A DNA stretch of 56,885 nucleotides from an uncultured Schlesneria sp. (GTDB lineage Bacteria; Planctomycetota; Planctomycetia; Planctomycetales; Planctomycetaceae), in NCBI GenBank assembly GCA_903858935.1, contig CAIOKO010000103.1, positions 1 to 56,885 on the forward strand, in the 5' to 3' direction. The position numbers and the translations under genes were made by a program. The notes below the pieces were generated by a model. The model searched no databases, was not told the DNA's origin, and saw nothing but the letters and a program-made list of their open reading frames with translations. Below, one piece after another: positions 44,079 through 54,105 of the stretch. Within the stretch, counting starts at the first letter, position 1; the number at the start of each line of letters is the position of its first letter.

Positions 44079-45593
44079 TTAGCGGACGTTTCTGATCATC
44101 ACTTTCGCATCGCCATGATTGTCATGCAGGGAATTCCAGGCGTCGTTGAGTCTCAAGTAAAGTGTTCCCGTCACAGGAGATTTAAACTTGCATTCGCTCC
44201 CCAGCGCGATCACGTTGAGCATCGAATCGTCCGGGCCTCCGGCAGGACCAGATTCTGTCCTCAAACAACCTAAAAGCGTGCCGATTGCGTGCCCGTCGAA
44301 ATACCGGAAAGAGATTCCACGTGGCTCACTGATCCACGGTTTCGATTGGGGATTATTATCCGCAAGCGTAAAGCGCCCTGTGGCAGTAACTTCGTATATC
44401 TGCCCTTCGTTAAGCAGCACGCCGCTGGACTGCCAGCCCCGATTCGCTTCAATCGTAACCGTCTGGCTGGCCTGATCATCTTTCAGAGTTTCGCCGGGTT
44501 TGAAGTCGATTGCGGATCGCTGGATATCGTATCCGTACTGCAAATTACACAGAAATAAATGCCATTCTGTCGCCAATTCTCGTTGATCCGCTGCGAATGT
44601 TTCGGAGAAGACTCGAGCAAATTGGGTTCCCTGGGTGAAGCCGCCAAGTTTCTGAAACCGCTCGTGGTAGCGAGGGTTACCATCAAGAAATGCACAAAGT
44701 GCCCATGACCATCCGTAGGGATCTGGAGCAACGAAGTCCGAGGCACTTAAGGCCATGATGGCGGGAATCGTCAATGATTTATTTGCCAAAACATCTTTTC
44801 GAATAATCGTGATCCGGCCAAAGCCGGCGAAGTCATGAGGCGAGGTTGGCATCTCTCGAAACGTCGCTGGACGTTCTCCGTGAAGCTGATGAGCTCCAAA
44901 GTATTCAGCCATCCCTTCCAGATACCACAAAGGCGCGTCGACGCCCGGCATGAAATTCATGAAACAGTGCGTGGCTTCGTGGAGCAAAAGATGTCGCCGA
45001 TAGTAATCGAATTCCTGCTCGCGCATCCAGAATTCGTTTCGTCGTTGCGCACCGTGCTCGATCGTGAAATCTTCGGGTAATAGATCAAGCTCCCGGAATA
45101 ATGCCATGTCCCGAATCAGAAAACCGGAAATCTGAAACTCGGTCCCAGCGACGTCGGGAGGAAGAGGCCCAAAATAGGCATCGAGCGCCACATACAATTG
45201 ATCTATCAGCGCCGGAAGCGGGCGAGCGACTTCTATATCAATGTCGGTGTATAGCTTAAGCCGCTTCGATTCGACAATGTGAACCCCCGCGTCGACAAGT
45301 CGGGCGTCATCCCGACGTGGACGTCGATCGGCAGGTCGAACAATTCGTTCCGGATGGACAATCGGCGGGGAAACAGCCAATTTTTCTGCCGCCGTAATGG
45401 GTGTCGTCTGCTGCTTTTGAACCGAAGGACGATCGCTTGAGTTGTGTTGCGGCAGTTCGGGAATTGTCACACCGGGTTGCCTGGCCTGATCACATCCCGT
45501 AAGCCCCATCAGGAAGCAAAGTCCAATGACAATGCTTTTCTTTAAGAATAAAGGACGCTGCTCCGGCAGCTCTGACGCAGTGGCTGCAAACAA
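44079..45593 (-). CDS. Lipoprotein with gluzincin-type peptidase motif and lectin-like C-terminus
   Basis: A 504-residue product. A signal segment ends in lipobox LTGC (Cys34). The motif HEATH (205-209) followed by WYLEGMAEYFG with Glu226 and Glu230 is the HExxH...E pattern of gluzincin metallopeptidases, so zinc-dependent proteolysis outside the cytoplasm is likely; the middle resembles DUF1570-type planctomycete proteins. The last 120 residues (EVTATGRFTLADN, then ISFRYFDGHAIGTLLGCL, then LYLRLNDAWNSLHDNHGDAKV) recall the galactose-binding LecA/PA-IL fold. The start is a problem: the only codon that covers the signal segment is TTG 45593; the first in-frame ATG falls inside the hydrophobic core. 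Confidence 0.78.
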   Translation of the reverse strand: MFAATASELPEQRPLFLKKSIVIGLCFLMGLTGCDQARQPGVTIPELPQHNSSDRPSVQKQQTTPITAAEKLAVSPPIVHPERIVRPADRRPRRDDARLVDAGVHIVESKRLKLYTDIDIEVARPLPALIDQLYVALDAYFGPLPPDVAGTEFQISGFLIRDMALFRELDLLPEDFTIEHGAQRRNEFWMREQEFDYYRRHLLLHEATHCFMNFMPGVDAPLWYLEGMAEYFGAHQLHGERPATFREMPTSPHDFAGFGRITIIRKDVLANKSLTIPAIMALSASDFVAPDPYGWSWALCAFLDGNPRYHERFQKLGGFTQGTQFARVFSETFAADQRELATEWHLFLCNLQYGYDIQRSAIDFKPGETLKDDQASQTVTIEANRGWQSSGVLLNEGQIYEVTATGRFTLADNNPQSKPWISEPRGISFRYFDGHAIGTLLGCLRTESGPAGGPDDSMLNVIALGSECKFKSPVTGTLYLRLNDAWNSLHDNHGDAKVMIRNVR

Positions 45594-45748
45594 AAAAAAT
45601 TGAATCTTTCGTCCCTCAAACGTTGACAGGCCCTTGTTTCCGAATCGTAGTTGGTCGACTTTGCTGTCAGCATATTAGTATCGTAAAAGTAATGGAATGA
45701 TCTGAGAAACGAAAAGGGGTTCATGAATTCCGTCAACTGGGGGCCACA

Positions 45749-47983
45749 GTGGTTCTGTCGAGCTCACATTCCGTGACCGCTGCCGAGAAAAACGAAGTTC
45801 TGAATGAGACTCTCATTCAGAACGCCGACGCCGTTCAAAAGTCGCTCGAATTGAGCGAGCTAGTGGGCGAGGCACCTTCAGTCGTGCCGGGTTATCGCAT
45901 CCTTAAACCTATCGGTGAAGGAAAATATGGTTCCGTCTGGCTGGCTCGCGAGCAGAATACGGGAAAACATGTCGCCATTAAGTTCTATACCAATCGCCGT
46001 GGAGTCGATTGGTCGCTGCTCGGACGTGAAGTCGAAAAGCTGGCTGTTTTATATACCTCGCGAAACATTGTCGGTTTACTCGCCGTAGGTTGGGACCACG
46101 ATCCCCCGTATTACGTCATGGAGTATCTTGAAAACGGATCCTTGGCCGCCAGATTAGCCGTTGGCCCTCTCACAACAACGGATGCCGTCCGGATTGCGAC
46201 TCGCGTCAGTCAGGCGCTGGTGCATGCACATGGAAGCGGGATACTGCACTGCGATCTGAAGCCGGCAAATATTCTGCTTGATCAGGATTTTGAGCCTCGG
46301 CTATGCGATTTCGGACAATCACGCCTGGCGGATGAGCACAGCCATTCGCTGGGAACATTATTTTATATGGCACCTGAACAGGCCGATTTAAAGGCCGTGC
46401 CCGATGCTCGCTGGGACGTGTACGCCCTGGGAGCGCTGATTTACAACATGCTCACAGGCAGCCCACCCTTCCGGACGGAAGAAAACGAGCGAAGGCTAAG
46501 TGCCGCAAATTCACTCGAAGATCGACTGGCGATTTATCGCCATCTTGTTCACGCAAGTTCAAAGCCGTCGACACACCGTCACATTTCAGGCGTCGATCAG
46601 CAACTTATTGAAATCGTCGATCGATGTCTTGCTGCCGATCCTGCGAAAAGATTTCCCAACGCTCAAGCAGTGCTCGACAAATTGACTGGTCGAGAACGAT
46701 TTCGAGCAAGAAGACCACTGATTCTGCTGGGGCTGATTCTGCCTTTATTGTTATTGATGTGTATTGTCCCGCTCGCCATGCGAACCATGAATGATGCGGT
46801 CATTACGACACAAGAGAATCTGACCCGACGCGCGCTTGAAAGTGACGTCCTGTCGGCAAACCTGCTGGCAGACAGTATCAATCGCGAACTCGAAGACCGT
46901 CGTCATGAATTAGAAACCCTGGCAAAAGATATCCGACTGCGCGAGGAAGTTGCAGGGTTGTCAACGTTGCCGAAGGAACAACGATTTCCACTTGAGCAGC
47001 GACTCGATCGGCTCAAGCGTGAAAACGATGAACGTCTGAGAGAATTGAGTCGGGTCCTGGACGCCAGCTGGTTTCTACTCGACTCTTCGGGAATCCAGCG
47101 CTGGAGAAATCCCCCCAACTCCAGGCCCGATGAAAATCTCGCAAGGCGAGATTTTTTCAACGGGAGTGGAATTGATTGGCCTGAAAATGAAGAAGTTCCC
47201 GTCGACATTCACGCAATCACCAGTTGTCATATTTCCATTCCGTTTAAGTCCACGATGAGTGAGCTTTACGTTGTGGCCATGTCCGTTCCGATCTTTGATC
47301 CCAAAGAAGGCGAAGTCGTAATCGGTGTCTTGTGCCGGACACTGACGCTGGGAAGTTTGATTAAAGATTACCAGCGTAACTGGCAAAGCAAAGAAGCCGA
47401 CGGTGTGAATAGAAAACTGGCAATTGTCGATGGCGGAGATTTGGACAGCGAGCACCACTGGCAACTGTTGGCGCATAGCTGGATGGACGATTCAAAACTC
47501 GGGCAAATCACCGAAGCTGACTTCAGAAAGTTGCGGTTGGAGGGAATCGTGGACAAGGATGTGATCCAGGACCTTGAACAATTAATGCGACAAAGCCGAA
47601 AGGGGGAACAGTCCCCGATATCGGATGGCGAAATTGACCGGACCACGCGCTACATCGACCCTGTTAACCAGTTTGATCCTGTCATTTATGGAGGTGAATG
47701 GCTGGCCGCCTTCAGCCCAGTCGGAAACACAAAATGGGTCGCGGTTGTCCAGGAACGGAAAGATGCTGCGCTATTGCCCGTCCAGGATCTTCAGACAAGA
47801 ATGCTGAATTCTGCGATTGTTGGGGTGCTTGTCGTTTTCGCGTTGGTTGCAGGTTCGTGGTGGCTGATTATTGCGTTGCTCAACGAACGTGCTCCTCGCT
47901 GGCTGAAGTTCTGGAGCCAAAGTTCCGCCCCTTCCAGTTCCCCAAACATGTCATTGACGGGAAAAAGTGTCGATAGCACCTGA
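45749..47983 (+). CDS. Transmembrane Ser/Thr protein kinase with extracytoplasmic sensor domain
   Basis: A 744-residue protein. The kinase domain spans about 48-320: glycine loop GEGKYGSV (56-63), Lys78 in VAIKFY, Glu94, catalytic loop HCDLKPANILL (167-177) and DFG at 187-189. The usual Arg before the catalytic Asp169 is Cys168, so it is a non-RD kinase. A transmembrane segment near 330-350 leads to a region of about 330 residues with a coiled-coil start and a PAS/Cache-like part (LDASWFLLDSSGIQRWRNPP, then GEVVIGVLCRTLTL), and a second transmembrane segment near 685-705 returns to a short cytoplasmic tail. It starts with GTG 45749 (GGGGG upstream). A signal outside the membrane probably controls the kinase. 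Confidence 0.92.
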   Translation: MVLSSSHSVTAAEKNEVLNETLIQNADAVQKSLELSELVGEAPSVVPGYRILKPIGEGKYGSVWLAREQNTGKHVAIKFYTNRRGVDWSLLGREVEKLAVLYTSRNIVGLLAVGWDHDPPYYVMEYLENGSLAARLAVGPLTTTDAVRIATRVSQALVHAHGSGILHCDLKPANILLDQDFEPRLCDFGQSRLADEHSHSLGTLFYMAPEQADLKAVPDARWDVYALGALIYNMLTGSPPFRTEENERRLSAANSLEDRLAIYRHLVHASSKPSTHRHISGVDQQLIEIVDRCLAADPAKRFPNAQAVLDKLTGRERFRARRPLILLGLILPLLLLMCIVPLAMRTMNDAVITTQENLTRRALESDVLSANLLADSINRELEDRRHELETLAKDIRLREEVAGLSTLPKEQRFPLEQRLDRLKRENDERLRELSRVLDASWFLLDSSGIQRWRNPPNSRPDENLARRDFFNGSGIDWPENEEVPVDIHAITSCHISIPFKSTMSELYVVAMSVPIFDPKEGEVVIGVLCRTLTLGSLIKDYQRNWQSKEADGVNRKLAIVDGGDLDSEHHWQLLAHSWMDDSKLGQITEADFRKLRLEGIVDKDVIQDLEQLMRQSRKGEQSPISDGEIDRTTRYIDPVNQFDPVIYGGEWLAAFSPVGNTKWVAVVQERKDAALLPVQDLQTRMLNSAIVGVLVVFALVAGSWWLIIALLNERAPRWLKFWSQSSAPSSSPNMSLTGKSVDST

Positions 47984-48164
47984 TTGCAATATCCTACCCA
48001 AACCCCGCAATCCATTTCGTCAAACGATGTGACGACGGAATCGTCAAACTCAAGTCAGGCCGCCGAACCGACGATCAAAGTGTATGACACCAGGGAGTTT
48101 TCTGGTTGCCTCTCGATTCACATTCTGCGGCAGCCTAATTCGAAAAATCATAAAGGAATATTGA

Positions 48165-48752
48165 ATGTCGCATGGGAATCACGACCAGTTTCGGTTGGGC
48201 TTCCTGACGGCGGTTGAGGACGCAGAACGAGGATACGTTGGCGGCCTGCTGATTACCAACCGATTCGGACGACCACTTGAATTCCAATGTACAGCGCCTG
48301 TGAAACCCAACAGAACGCAGCAAATTCTGTATGGCCCGACACTAAGGCCTTACGTTTTAGGGGAACTGATCGGAAGAACACTGCTCGAAAAGGTCGGCGT
48401 CAAACCACATCTGGTCCTCGTCGAATCCTTGGATTTACTCGATCTTCGTGCGGCAACGTCGACTCCCGTCGTCAGCTTGGTTTCCGGCCCTAAGACTCCA
48501 AAAGTCAAAAGAACCGGTGAAACGGAAAACCAGACGAATGAGCAAAATGGGCAGTCTGACAAAACCTTGCCGAATTCCATGAGATTAGGGAATGAAGCGG
48601 TTGTATTTCACACTTCGCACGACGAAGACCGAACTGAGATTGAGAAGTTTGCAAAACTTGTCCCTGCCGACGCCGATCTCCGTGAGCCCTTTGAGCGAGT
48701 TCGCGAAGCGTTGGAGGAGACAATCCGACTGAGCATGGCCCGGCCGGCATAA
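48165..48752 (+). CDS. Conserved hypothetical protein, partner of the SNF2 helicase
   Basis: A 195-residue soluble protein. AGGA precedes ATG 48165 at normal spacing. The N-terminal half is well ordered: RLGFLTAVEDAERGYVGGLL, ITNRFGRPLEFQCTAPVKPN, RTQQILYGPTLRPYVLGELI, then VGVKPHLVLVESLDLLDLR. After a disordered stretch (about 105-140, rich in Lys, Thr, Gln, Asn) come an acidic patch and a helix. No catalytic motif is recognised. The next gene, 155 nt downstream on the same strand, is a SNF2 helicase, which suggests a shared role in DNA or chromatin handling. I could not place it in a named family. Confidence 0.75.
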   Translation: MSHGNHDQFRLGFLTAVEDAERGYVGGLLITNRFGRPLEFQCTAPVKPNRTQQILYGPTLRPYVLGELIGRTLLEKVGVKPHLVLVESLDLLDLRAATSTPVVSLVSGPKTPKVKRTGETENQTNEQNGQSDKTLPNSMRLGNEAVVFHTSHDEDRTEIEKFAKLVPADADLREPFERVREALEETIRLSMARPA

Positions 48753-48906
48753 CTTAAAGCAGCACACGTTGGCGACTTTAAGATGATGACATCTGGCACA
48801 GTCAGATTGATTCATTATTTACGCGTCAAAGTGCCTCAGTGTTCGTCGATTCATTTCAGTCGTAAGTCGTTCCGTCGTTCAAGTACGGGTCGATCGAGGT
48901 GGTCAC

Positions 48907-50892
48907 ATGGCCGAGACGAATACTTCAAAAGCCCGATCGCGTACTGCAGGGTCACCGATGCAGGGTCCTCATTGGACACCTCTGCAAGAGATTGACGCAC
49001 GAGAACTGGGTAGTCATACGCAGGACTCTCTCGACGAACTGATCAGCGATGTCGAGGTGACCGCAGTTCCAATGAAGATGCGCGTCGACATTCACTCATC
49101 AGGCCAGAACGTCGCGCTAAAACGCTGGCCTGCCGTTGAAATCGAACCGCAAAGCCTGCCAAAAAGCCCTGGCCTGATGCCTTCGTGGAAGCCAACGAGG
49201 CAAAAGGTTTCGACTTATGGGATTCAGTTCCCCGAAGGTATGGCATTAATCGCCAAAAAAGATGGCGATAAACCTGCGGGTAAGCAGGCGCCGGGTGAGA
49301 TCATACAATCCGCAGCTCCTCCGATTGAAATCTCACCGGATTACGAACCTCCAACAGTCGCCTCTTTGATTGATGGCCTTGACGAACTTCCTGCTAAGAA
49401 GCCAGTCACTCGGATCAAGCCCCCCGAAGATGCGCTCTCGATTGAGGACAGGCTTTTCTATTTACTCCAGCCCTCCCTGCAATCGTGGCTTGCTGGTCAA
49501 GAAATGATCATGCCCTTCGAACCGTTCCCGTATCAGTATGAGGGAATCGGCTGGCTGTTTTCCAAATCATCCGCGTTGCTTGCCGATGAAATGGGACTCG
49601 GCAAAACGATGCAGACCATAACGGCAATCCGCCTTCTGGTCCGCAGCGGACAGGCGCGTCGAGTGTTACTCGTCTGCCCGAAACCGTTGCTTCCGAACTG
49701 GCAGCGTGAATTTCGAACCTGGGCGGAAGAACTACCGTTTGTCGTGGTCGAGGGTGATGGCGAACGTCGCAAATTGACGTGGACGATGCCCGGCGTTCCC
49801 GTGCTGATTGCCAATTACGAATCGCTGGTCCGTGACTTTGCCGCATTCGGGGAAGGAGAATTTCCAAAGTTTGATTTAATCGTGCTGGATGAAGCACAAC
49901 GAATCAAAAACCGAACATCGCGCACGGCTGTCACGGCACGTGCATTGCCTCGCCGACGCAGTTGGGCATTGACCGGAACGCCGATCGAAAATCGTCCCGA
50001 GGAACTGGGTGCCCTTTACGAGTTTCTCGAAGTTGTTCCACCCAATGCCACACCTGATTTGCGACAGTTACAGTCACTCGCCAAGCAGTTCATACTTCGA
50101 AGAACAAAAAACCTCGTCATGAAGGATATGCCGCCACGCCTTGATCGTGATGCGTATCTCGAATTGCTTCCCGCTCAAAAGTCCGCCTATGAAATGGCGG
50201 AAAAAGAAGGCGTGATTCAACTGAATGAACTCGGCGACTCCATCTCGGTTCAGCACGTTTTTGAACTCGTTCTGCGATTGAAACAGATAACCAATTTCGA
50301 CCCGCTGACTGGCGAAAGTGCGAAGCTGGAAAGGCTCGAAGCGGATATGGAGGAAATTGCGGCCAGTGGAGGCAAAGCCATCCTTTTCAGTCAATGGACT
50401 AAAGTCATCGACTGGTTGGCGAAGCCAATGGAAAAATATGGAGCCTTGATTTATCACGGTGGCATTCCCAACAAACAGCGTGAACCGATCCTCGCCAAGT
50501 TTAAGGAAGATCCGAATGCACACATCCTGATGATGAGCTACGGTACGGGGGCTGTCGGATTAAACCTGCAATTTGCAGGATACGTGTTTCTGTTTGACCG
50601 CTGGTGGAATCCGGCAATCGAAGACCAGGCGATTAATCGCGCCCATCGAATCGGCTGCAAAAGCCAGGTAATCGTGACACGTTTTATTTCGAAAGACACG
50701 ATCGAAGAGCGAATCGACAAAGTTTTGACTGAAAAGCGCGAACTCTTCGCCGCGATCCTGGGAGACGGTGACGATACAAATGTCTCGCTGAGTATGAATG
50801 CTGCAGAAATCTTTGGTCTTTTCGACCTGAAAGCTCGACATGGCAAAGGTACTCGAGCAATCGGCCCGAAAGCAGTCCCTACAACGACGTGA
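48907..50892 (+). CDS. SNF2-family helicase-like ATPase
   Basis: A 661-residue protein. The N-terminal 200 residues are unlike known domains and partly disordered. The ATPase starts near 205 with Q-motif-like [11 protein letters not shown], Walker A DEMGLGKT (227-234), and motif II DEAQ (328-331) instead of the commoner DEAH. Motif [24 protein letters not shown] follows, and the helicase C-lobe ends with [25 protein letters not shown]2 enzymes use ATP to move along double-stranded DNA and shift bound proteins; bacterial members such as RapA recycle RNA polymerase, others act in defence or repair. GAGGTGG precedes ATG 48907. Confidence 0.93.
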   Translation: MAETNTSKARSRTAGSPMQGPHWTPLQEIDARELGSHTQDSLDELISDVEVTAVPMKMRVDIHSSGQNVALKRWPAVEIEPQSLPKSPGLMPSWKPTRQKVSTYGIQFPEGMALIAKKDGDKPAGKQAPGEIIQSAAPPIEISPDYEPPTVASLIDGLDELPAKKPVTRIKPPEDALSIEDRLFYLLQPSLQSWLAGQEMIMPFEPFPYQYEGIGWLFSKSSALLADEMGLGKTMQTITAIRLLVRSGQARRVLLVCPKPLLPNWQREFRTWAEELPFVVVEGDGERRKLTWTMPGVPVLIANYESLVRDFAAFGEGEFPKFDLIVLDEAQRIKNRTSRTAVTARALPRRRSWALTGTPIENRPEELGALYEFLEVVPPNATPDLRQLQSLAKQFILRRTKNLVMKDMPPRLDRDAYLELLPAQKSAYEMAEKEGVIQLNELGDSISVQHVFELVLRLKQITNFDPLTGESAKLERLEADMEEIAASGGKAILFSQWTKVIDWLAKPMEKYGALIYHGGIPNKQREPILAKFKEDPNAHILMMSYGTGAVGLNLQFAGYVFLFDRWWNPAIEDQAINRAHRIGCKSQVIVTRFISKDTIEERIDKVLTEKRELFAAILGDGDDTNVSLSMNAAEIFGLFDLKARHGKGTRAIGPKAVPTTT

Positions 50893-51023
50893 TCTCTGAA
50901 GTTTGGTTTGGGTTTGATCGTTTCCTTCTGTTCGGATAATCTCTCAATCAGGAATGATTGGTTATGCTGACCGCACTGATGTGCGAAGCGGGCAGGCCAG
51001 GATGATTGAGAAGGATCGTTCGA

Positions 51024-51884
51024 ATGCCAAGGAATGTCGCCCGACGGGCCTGTTGTTTTGTATTTGTAAAACAACTCGTGGCAGGTGTTTTGTGCCTGAC
51101 TCTTAGCACGTCGGTGTCATTGGCACAAACGCGTGCTGAGCCTGTGAAGACCATTTCACCAAAGTCAACTCCGGAAATTCAACCGGTAGCGGACGAAGCT
51201 CATCCGCTCTATGTTCCTCTTCAGATGGCGTATCGGGCCACAGAGCCTTTGTCAGACGTTCACGATTACGAATGTGTGTTCACCAAGCGGGAACTGATCG
51301 GTAAAAAACTGATCAAGACATCGATGAAGTTGAAGTTCCGCGACGAACCATTCAGTGTCTATCTGAAATTCATCGACACCAACGCCGGACGTGAAGTTCT
51401 TTACGTTAAAGGACAAAACAACAATAACCTGCTGGTTCGAGAAGCGGGAATCAAAGCCCTTGTGGGTGTCGTGACGCTTTCGCCCACTGGACCTGACGCC
51501 ATGGCCGAAAATCGACATCCGGTATCATCAATTGGCATGAAAGAAATGCTCAACATGGTGATCAAACAGTGGGAAGCTGAGGCCAAGTTCGGAGGAACGA
51601 CAACCCAAAAACGTCCAGATTCGAAACTTCCGACAGGTGAAATCTGTACTGTCTACGAGTCGGTCCATGAAAAGCCCTATAAAGACTTTAAATTTCACAC
51701 GACGCGACTGTGGATCGATGACAAGTCGGGTCTGGCGATCGGTGTTCAACAGCTTGGCTTTCCTGGCAAGAATGACAAAGAGCCACCGATGGTCGAAGAA
51801 TATTTTTATACAGACCTTAAACTGAATCGAAAACTGACCGACGCTGACTTCGACAGGTCGAACAAGAGTTATTCCTTCCGATGA
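51024..51884 (+). CDS. DUF1571 family exported protein
   Basis: A 286-residue protein with a signal segment (LVAGVLCLTLSTSVSLAQ) preceded by basic residues. The mature part matches the DUF1571 pattern: DYECVFTKRELIGKKLIK, KFRDEPFSVYLKFI, GREVLYVKGQNNNNLLVR and a C-terminal EEYFYTDLKLNRKLTDADFD. The fold is likely an all-beta barrel similar to LolA-type lipoprotein carriers, which would suit a role in envelope lipids. This is inference. ATG 51024 was chosen with AAGGA 9 nt upstream. Its stop overlaps the panC start by four bases (ATGA), so the two are cotranslated. Confidence 0.85.
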   Translation: MPRNVARRACCFVFVKQLVAGVLCLTLSTSVSLAQTRAEPVKTISPKSTPEIQPVADEAHPLYVPLQMAYRATEPLSDVHDYECVFTKRELIGKKLIKTSMKLKFRDEPFSVYLKFIDTNAGREVLYVKGQNNNNLLVREAGIKALVGVVTLSPTGPDAMAENRHPVSSIGMKEMLNMVIKQWEAEAKFGGTTTQKRPDSKLPTGEICTVYESVHEKPYKDFKFHTTRLWIDDKSGLAIGVQQLGFPGKNDKEPPMVEEYFYTDLKLNRKLTDADFDRSNKSYSFR

Positions 51885-52759
51885 CACAACGAATTCAGCC
51901 ATCGCCGACCCCTGTTGTGGCCGAGACTTTGGCCGAAATTCGAGTATCAATTTTAGATTCTCGTAAAGCGGGCAGATCCGTCGGATTTGTGCCGACGATG
52001 GGAGCCCTTCATGCGGGGCATATTAGCCTGATCGAGCGAGCCAGATCAGAATGCGATACGGTCGTTGTAAGTATCTTCGTCAATCCGACACAGTTTGGTC
52101 CGAACGAAGATTTTCAACGCTATCCCCGACCTCGCGACCTTGATCTCAAAATCTGCGGCGATGCCGGTGCTGACATCGTTTTTTATCCAAGTGTCGATGT
52201 CATGTATCCCATCGGCTATCGCACTTTTGTAGAAGTCCAGGGATTATCTGACATCCTGGAAGGGGCAATCAGGCCCGGTCATTTTCGCGGCGTCGCGACG
52301 GTGGTGACCAAGTTATTCATGATCGTCCTGGCTGACCGAGCCTATTTCGGCCAGAAGGATTATCAGCAGCAGTTGCTGATTCGTACGATGACCCAAGAAC
52401 TGAATATTCCAACAGAGATCGTGACCTGCCCTACACTGCGCGATCCTGACGGCATGGCGATGAGCAGCCGAAATGCTTACCTCTCAGCTGAAGAACGACA
52501 ACGCGGCCTTTGTTTGTCACAAGCGTTAAACGATGTAGCAGAACTTGTCGGAACTGGGGAAAGAGACATTCATAAGCTTCAGCGACGACTCTGTGAACGA
52601 ATGTCCGCGACGACAGGTGTTATCGTGGACTATGGAGTGATCGTGGATGCAGGGACTCTATCCGAATTAACCGAGGCAGTCCCCGAAATGGTGGCATTGG
52701 TCGCGGTTCGCGTCGGTACGACACGATTGATCGATAATCGTGTCTTAAGACTGGCTTAA
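51881..52759 (+). CDS. panC: Pantothenate synthetase
   Basis: A 292-residue cytoplasmic enzyme that joins pantoate and beta-alanine using ATP, the last step of vitamin B5 synthesis. The HIGH-type ATP motif GALHAGHISLI, the VNPTQFGPNEDF loop, FGQKDYQQQLLI and MSSRNAYLS (the KMSKS-like loop) are all present, and length is normal (about 285). It overlaps the DUF1571 gene by 4 nt and is followed by lgt after 26 nt, forming an operon. Other pan genes are not in the window. Confidence 0.97.
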   Translation: MTQRIQPSPTPVVAETLAEIRVSILDSRKAGRSVGFVPTMGALHAGHISLIERARSECDTVVVSIFVNPTQFGPNEDFQRYPRPRDLDLKICGDAGADIVFYPSVDVMYPIGYRTFVEVQGLSDILEGAIRPGHFRGVATVVTKLFMIVLADRAYFGQKDYQQQLLIRTMTQELNIPTEIVTCPTLRDPDGMAMSSRNAYLSAEERQRGLCLSQALNDVAELVGTGERDIHKLQRRLCERMSATTGVIVDYGVIVDAGTLSELTEAVPEMVALVAVRVGTTRLIDNRVLRLA

Positions 52760-52785
52760 CGAATTACGAATGAGGAATTCGAAAA

Positions 52786-53928
52786 ATGCGCCAAGTTCTT
52801 TTTCAAATCCCCTTGGATCGTCCATGGAAACTGGGACCATTCGGTGAGGTCCCTGGCTTCGGATTCGGCCTGGTGCTGTTGCTTTGGGCGATATACGGCT
52901 GCAGTTATCTCATTTCGCGCGGTCGTGAAACCGGTTGGAATTTCAAAGTTTCTGAAGCCTTAATCTTGATCGGAACATGGCTGGCAATTGCTTTCACCAT
53001 CGTTTTCCGAGCTCCATTAACAGGAGCATGGTTGCGTGAACATGGATCTCCAAATTTCCAGGACGGATTACCAGTGTTCGGCTATGGGCTGATGCTCTTT
53101 ATCGGCTTTAGTACCGCGGTCACATTGGCCACGATCCGTGCAGAACGGGAAGGCCTTTCCAGTGACGTGATCTGGGATCTGTCAATCTGGCTGTTTATTC
53201 CCGGAATTGTCGGAGCTCGATTGTATTATCTTTGTCAGTACTATGATCGAGTCTTTACAGGTGTTCCCAGCTCGGAATGGCTGATGGCTGCCTTCAATCT
53301 CTCGCAGGGTGGGATCGTCTTATACGGCGGTCTGATTGGCGGAGCGTTGGGTTATTTCGCCTTCTGTTTCGTACGTCATCTCAGGCCACTTGCATTGGCT
53401 GATATCATTGTTCCATCCGTATTCGTCGGAATCGGATTTGGCCGGATTGGTTGCTTCTTGAACGGCTGTTGTTACGGTGCCGCCAGTTCGCTGCCGTGGG
53501 CAGTTCAATTTCCGCGTGACAGCGCGACATTTGCTTCAATGGTGGAAAAGGGACTCGTTGACATCAACGCGGCCTGTACACCTTCACTGCATCCGACACA
53601 AATCTACAGTTCGATCGACGGTTTTATCATCGCGGGAATCACCGCCTGGTATTTCGGACATCGACGGCGAAACGGTGAAGTCCTGGCCGTCGCACTTTTG
53701 ATTTACCCCGTCACGCGATTTTGCATGGAACTACTGCGTGCCGACGAAGTGGGGCAATTGAAAACCAATTTGACGACAGCACAACTCGTCAGTATTGGTC
53801 TTTTCGTCGTAAATCTGATTTTTATGGCATACCTCGCACGACGGCCCGCAGTTCGTGAACCAATTGTATTACCAACTCAAAATACGAAACCGTTAGCTTC
53901 GACAGCCTCGCGCATTGTGAATATTTGA
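52786..53928 (+). CDS. lgt: Prolipoprotein diacylglyceryl transferase
   Basis: A 380-residue inner-membrane enzyme that moves diacylglycerol from phosphatidylglycerol to the lipobox cysteine of prolipoproteins, such as those at 2248 and 44079. About eight transmembrane segments are visible. The signature FGRIGCFLNGCCYG lies near 222, and YGGLIGGALGYF and LHPTQIYSS follow the family pattern. At 380 residues it is about 90 longer than E. coli Lgt; the extra part is an N-terminal region with two more membrane spans. GAGGAA precedes ATG 52786. It is the third gene of the DUF1571-panC-lgt run. Confidence 0.95.
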   Translation: MRQVLFQIPLDRPWKLGPFGEVPGFGFGLVLLLWAIYGCSYLISRGRETGWNFKVSEALILIGTWLAIAFTIVFRAPLTGAWLREHGSPNFQDGLPVFGYGLMLFIGFSTAVTLATIRAEREGLSSDVIWDLSIWLFIPGIVGARLYYLCQYYDRVFTGVPSSEWLMAAFNLSQGGIVLYGGLIGGALGYFAFCFVRHLRPLALADIIVPSVFVGIGFGRIGCFLNGCCYGAASSLPWAVQFPRDSATFASMVEKGLVDINAACTPSLHPTQIYSSIDGFIIAGITAWYFGHRRRNGEVLAVALLIYPVTRFCMELLRADEVGQLKTNLTTAQLVSIGLFVVNLIFMAYLARRPAVREPIVLPTQNTKPLASTASRIVNI

Positions 53929-54105
53929 AGAGCGGGTTATGGGCAACCGCATCAGATTTTCGATGATGTAGAATTGTGTAAAATCGAAGAGTACCCGTTT
54001 GCCGACGATGGTCAACCGGCATTCCACGAACTTGTCGCCATGACAAAACGCTTGTTTGACGCATAGTCGGTACGCACAGTTCAGATTTTTCTCTAAACTC
54101 GTCTT

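Noticed and set aside
47984-48217. 77-codon plus-strand frame after the kinase gene
   Set aside because: Starts with TTG, is Ser/Asn/Thr-rich, and overlaps the start of the better-supported gene at 48165.
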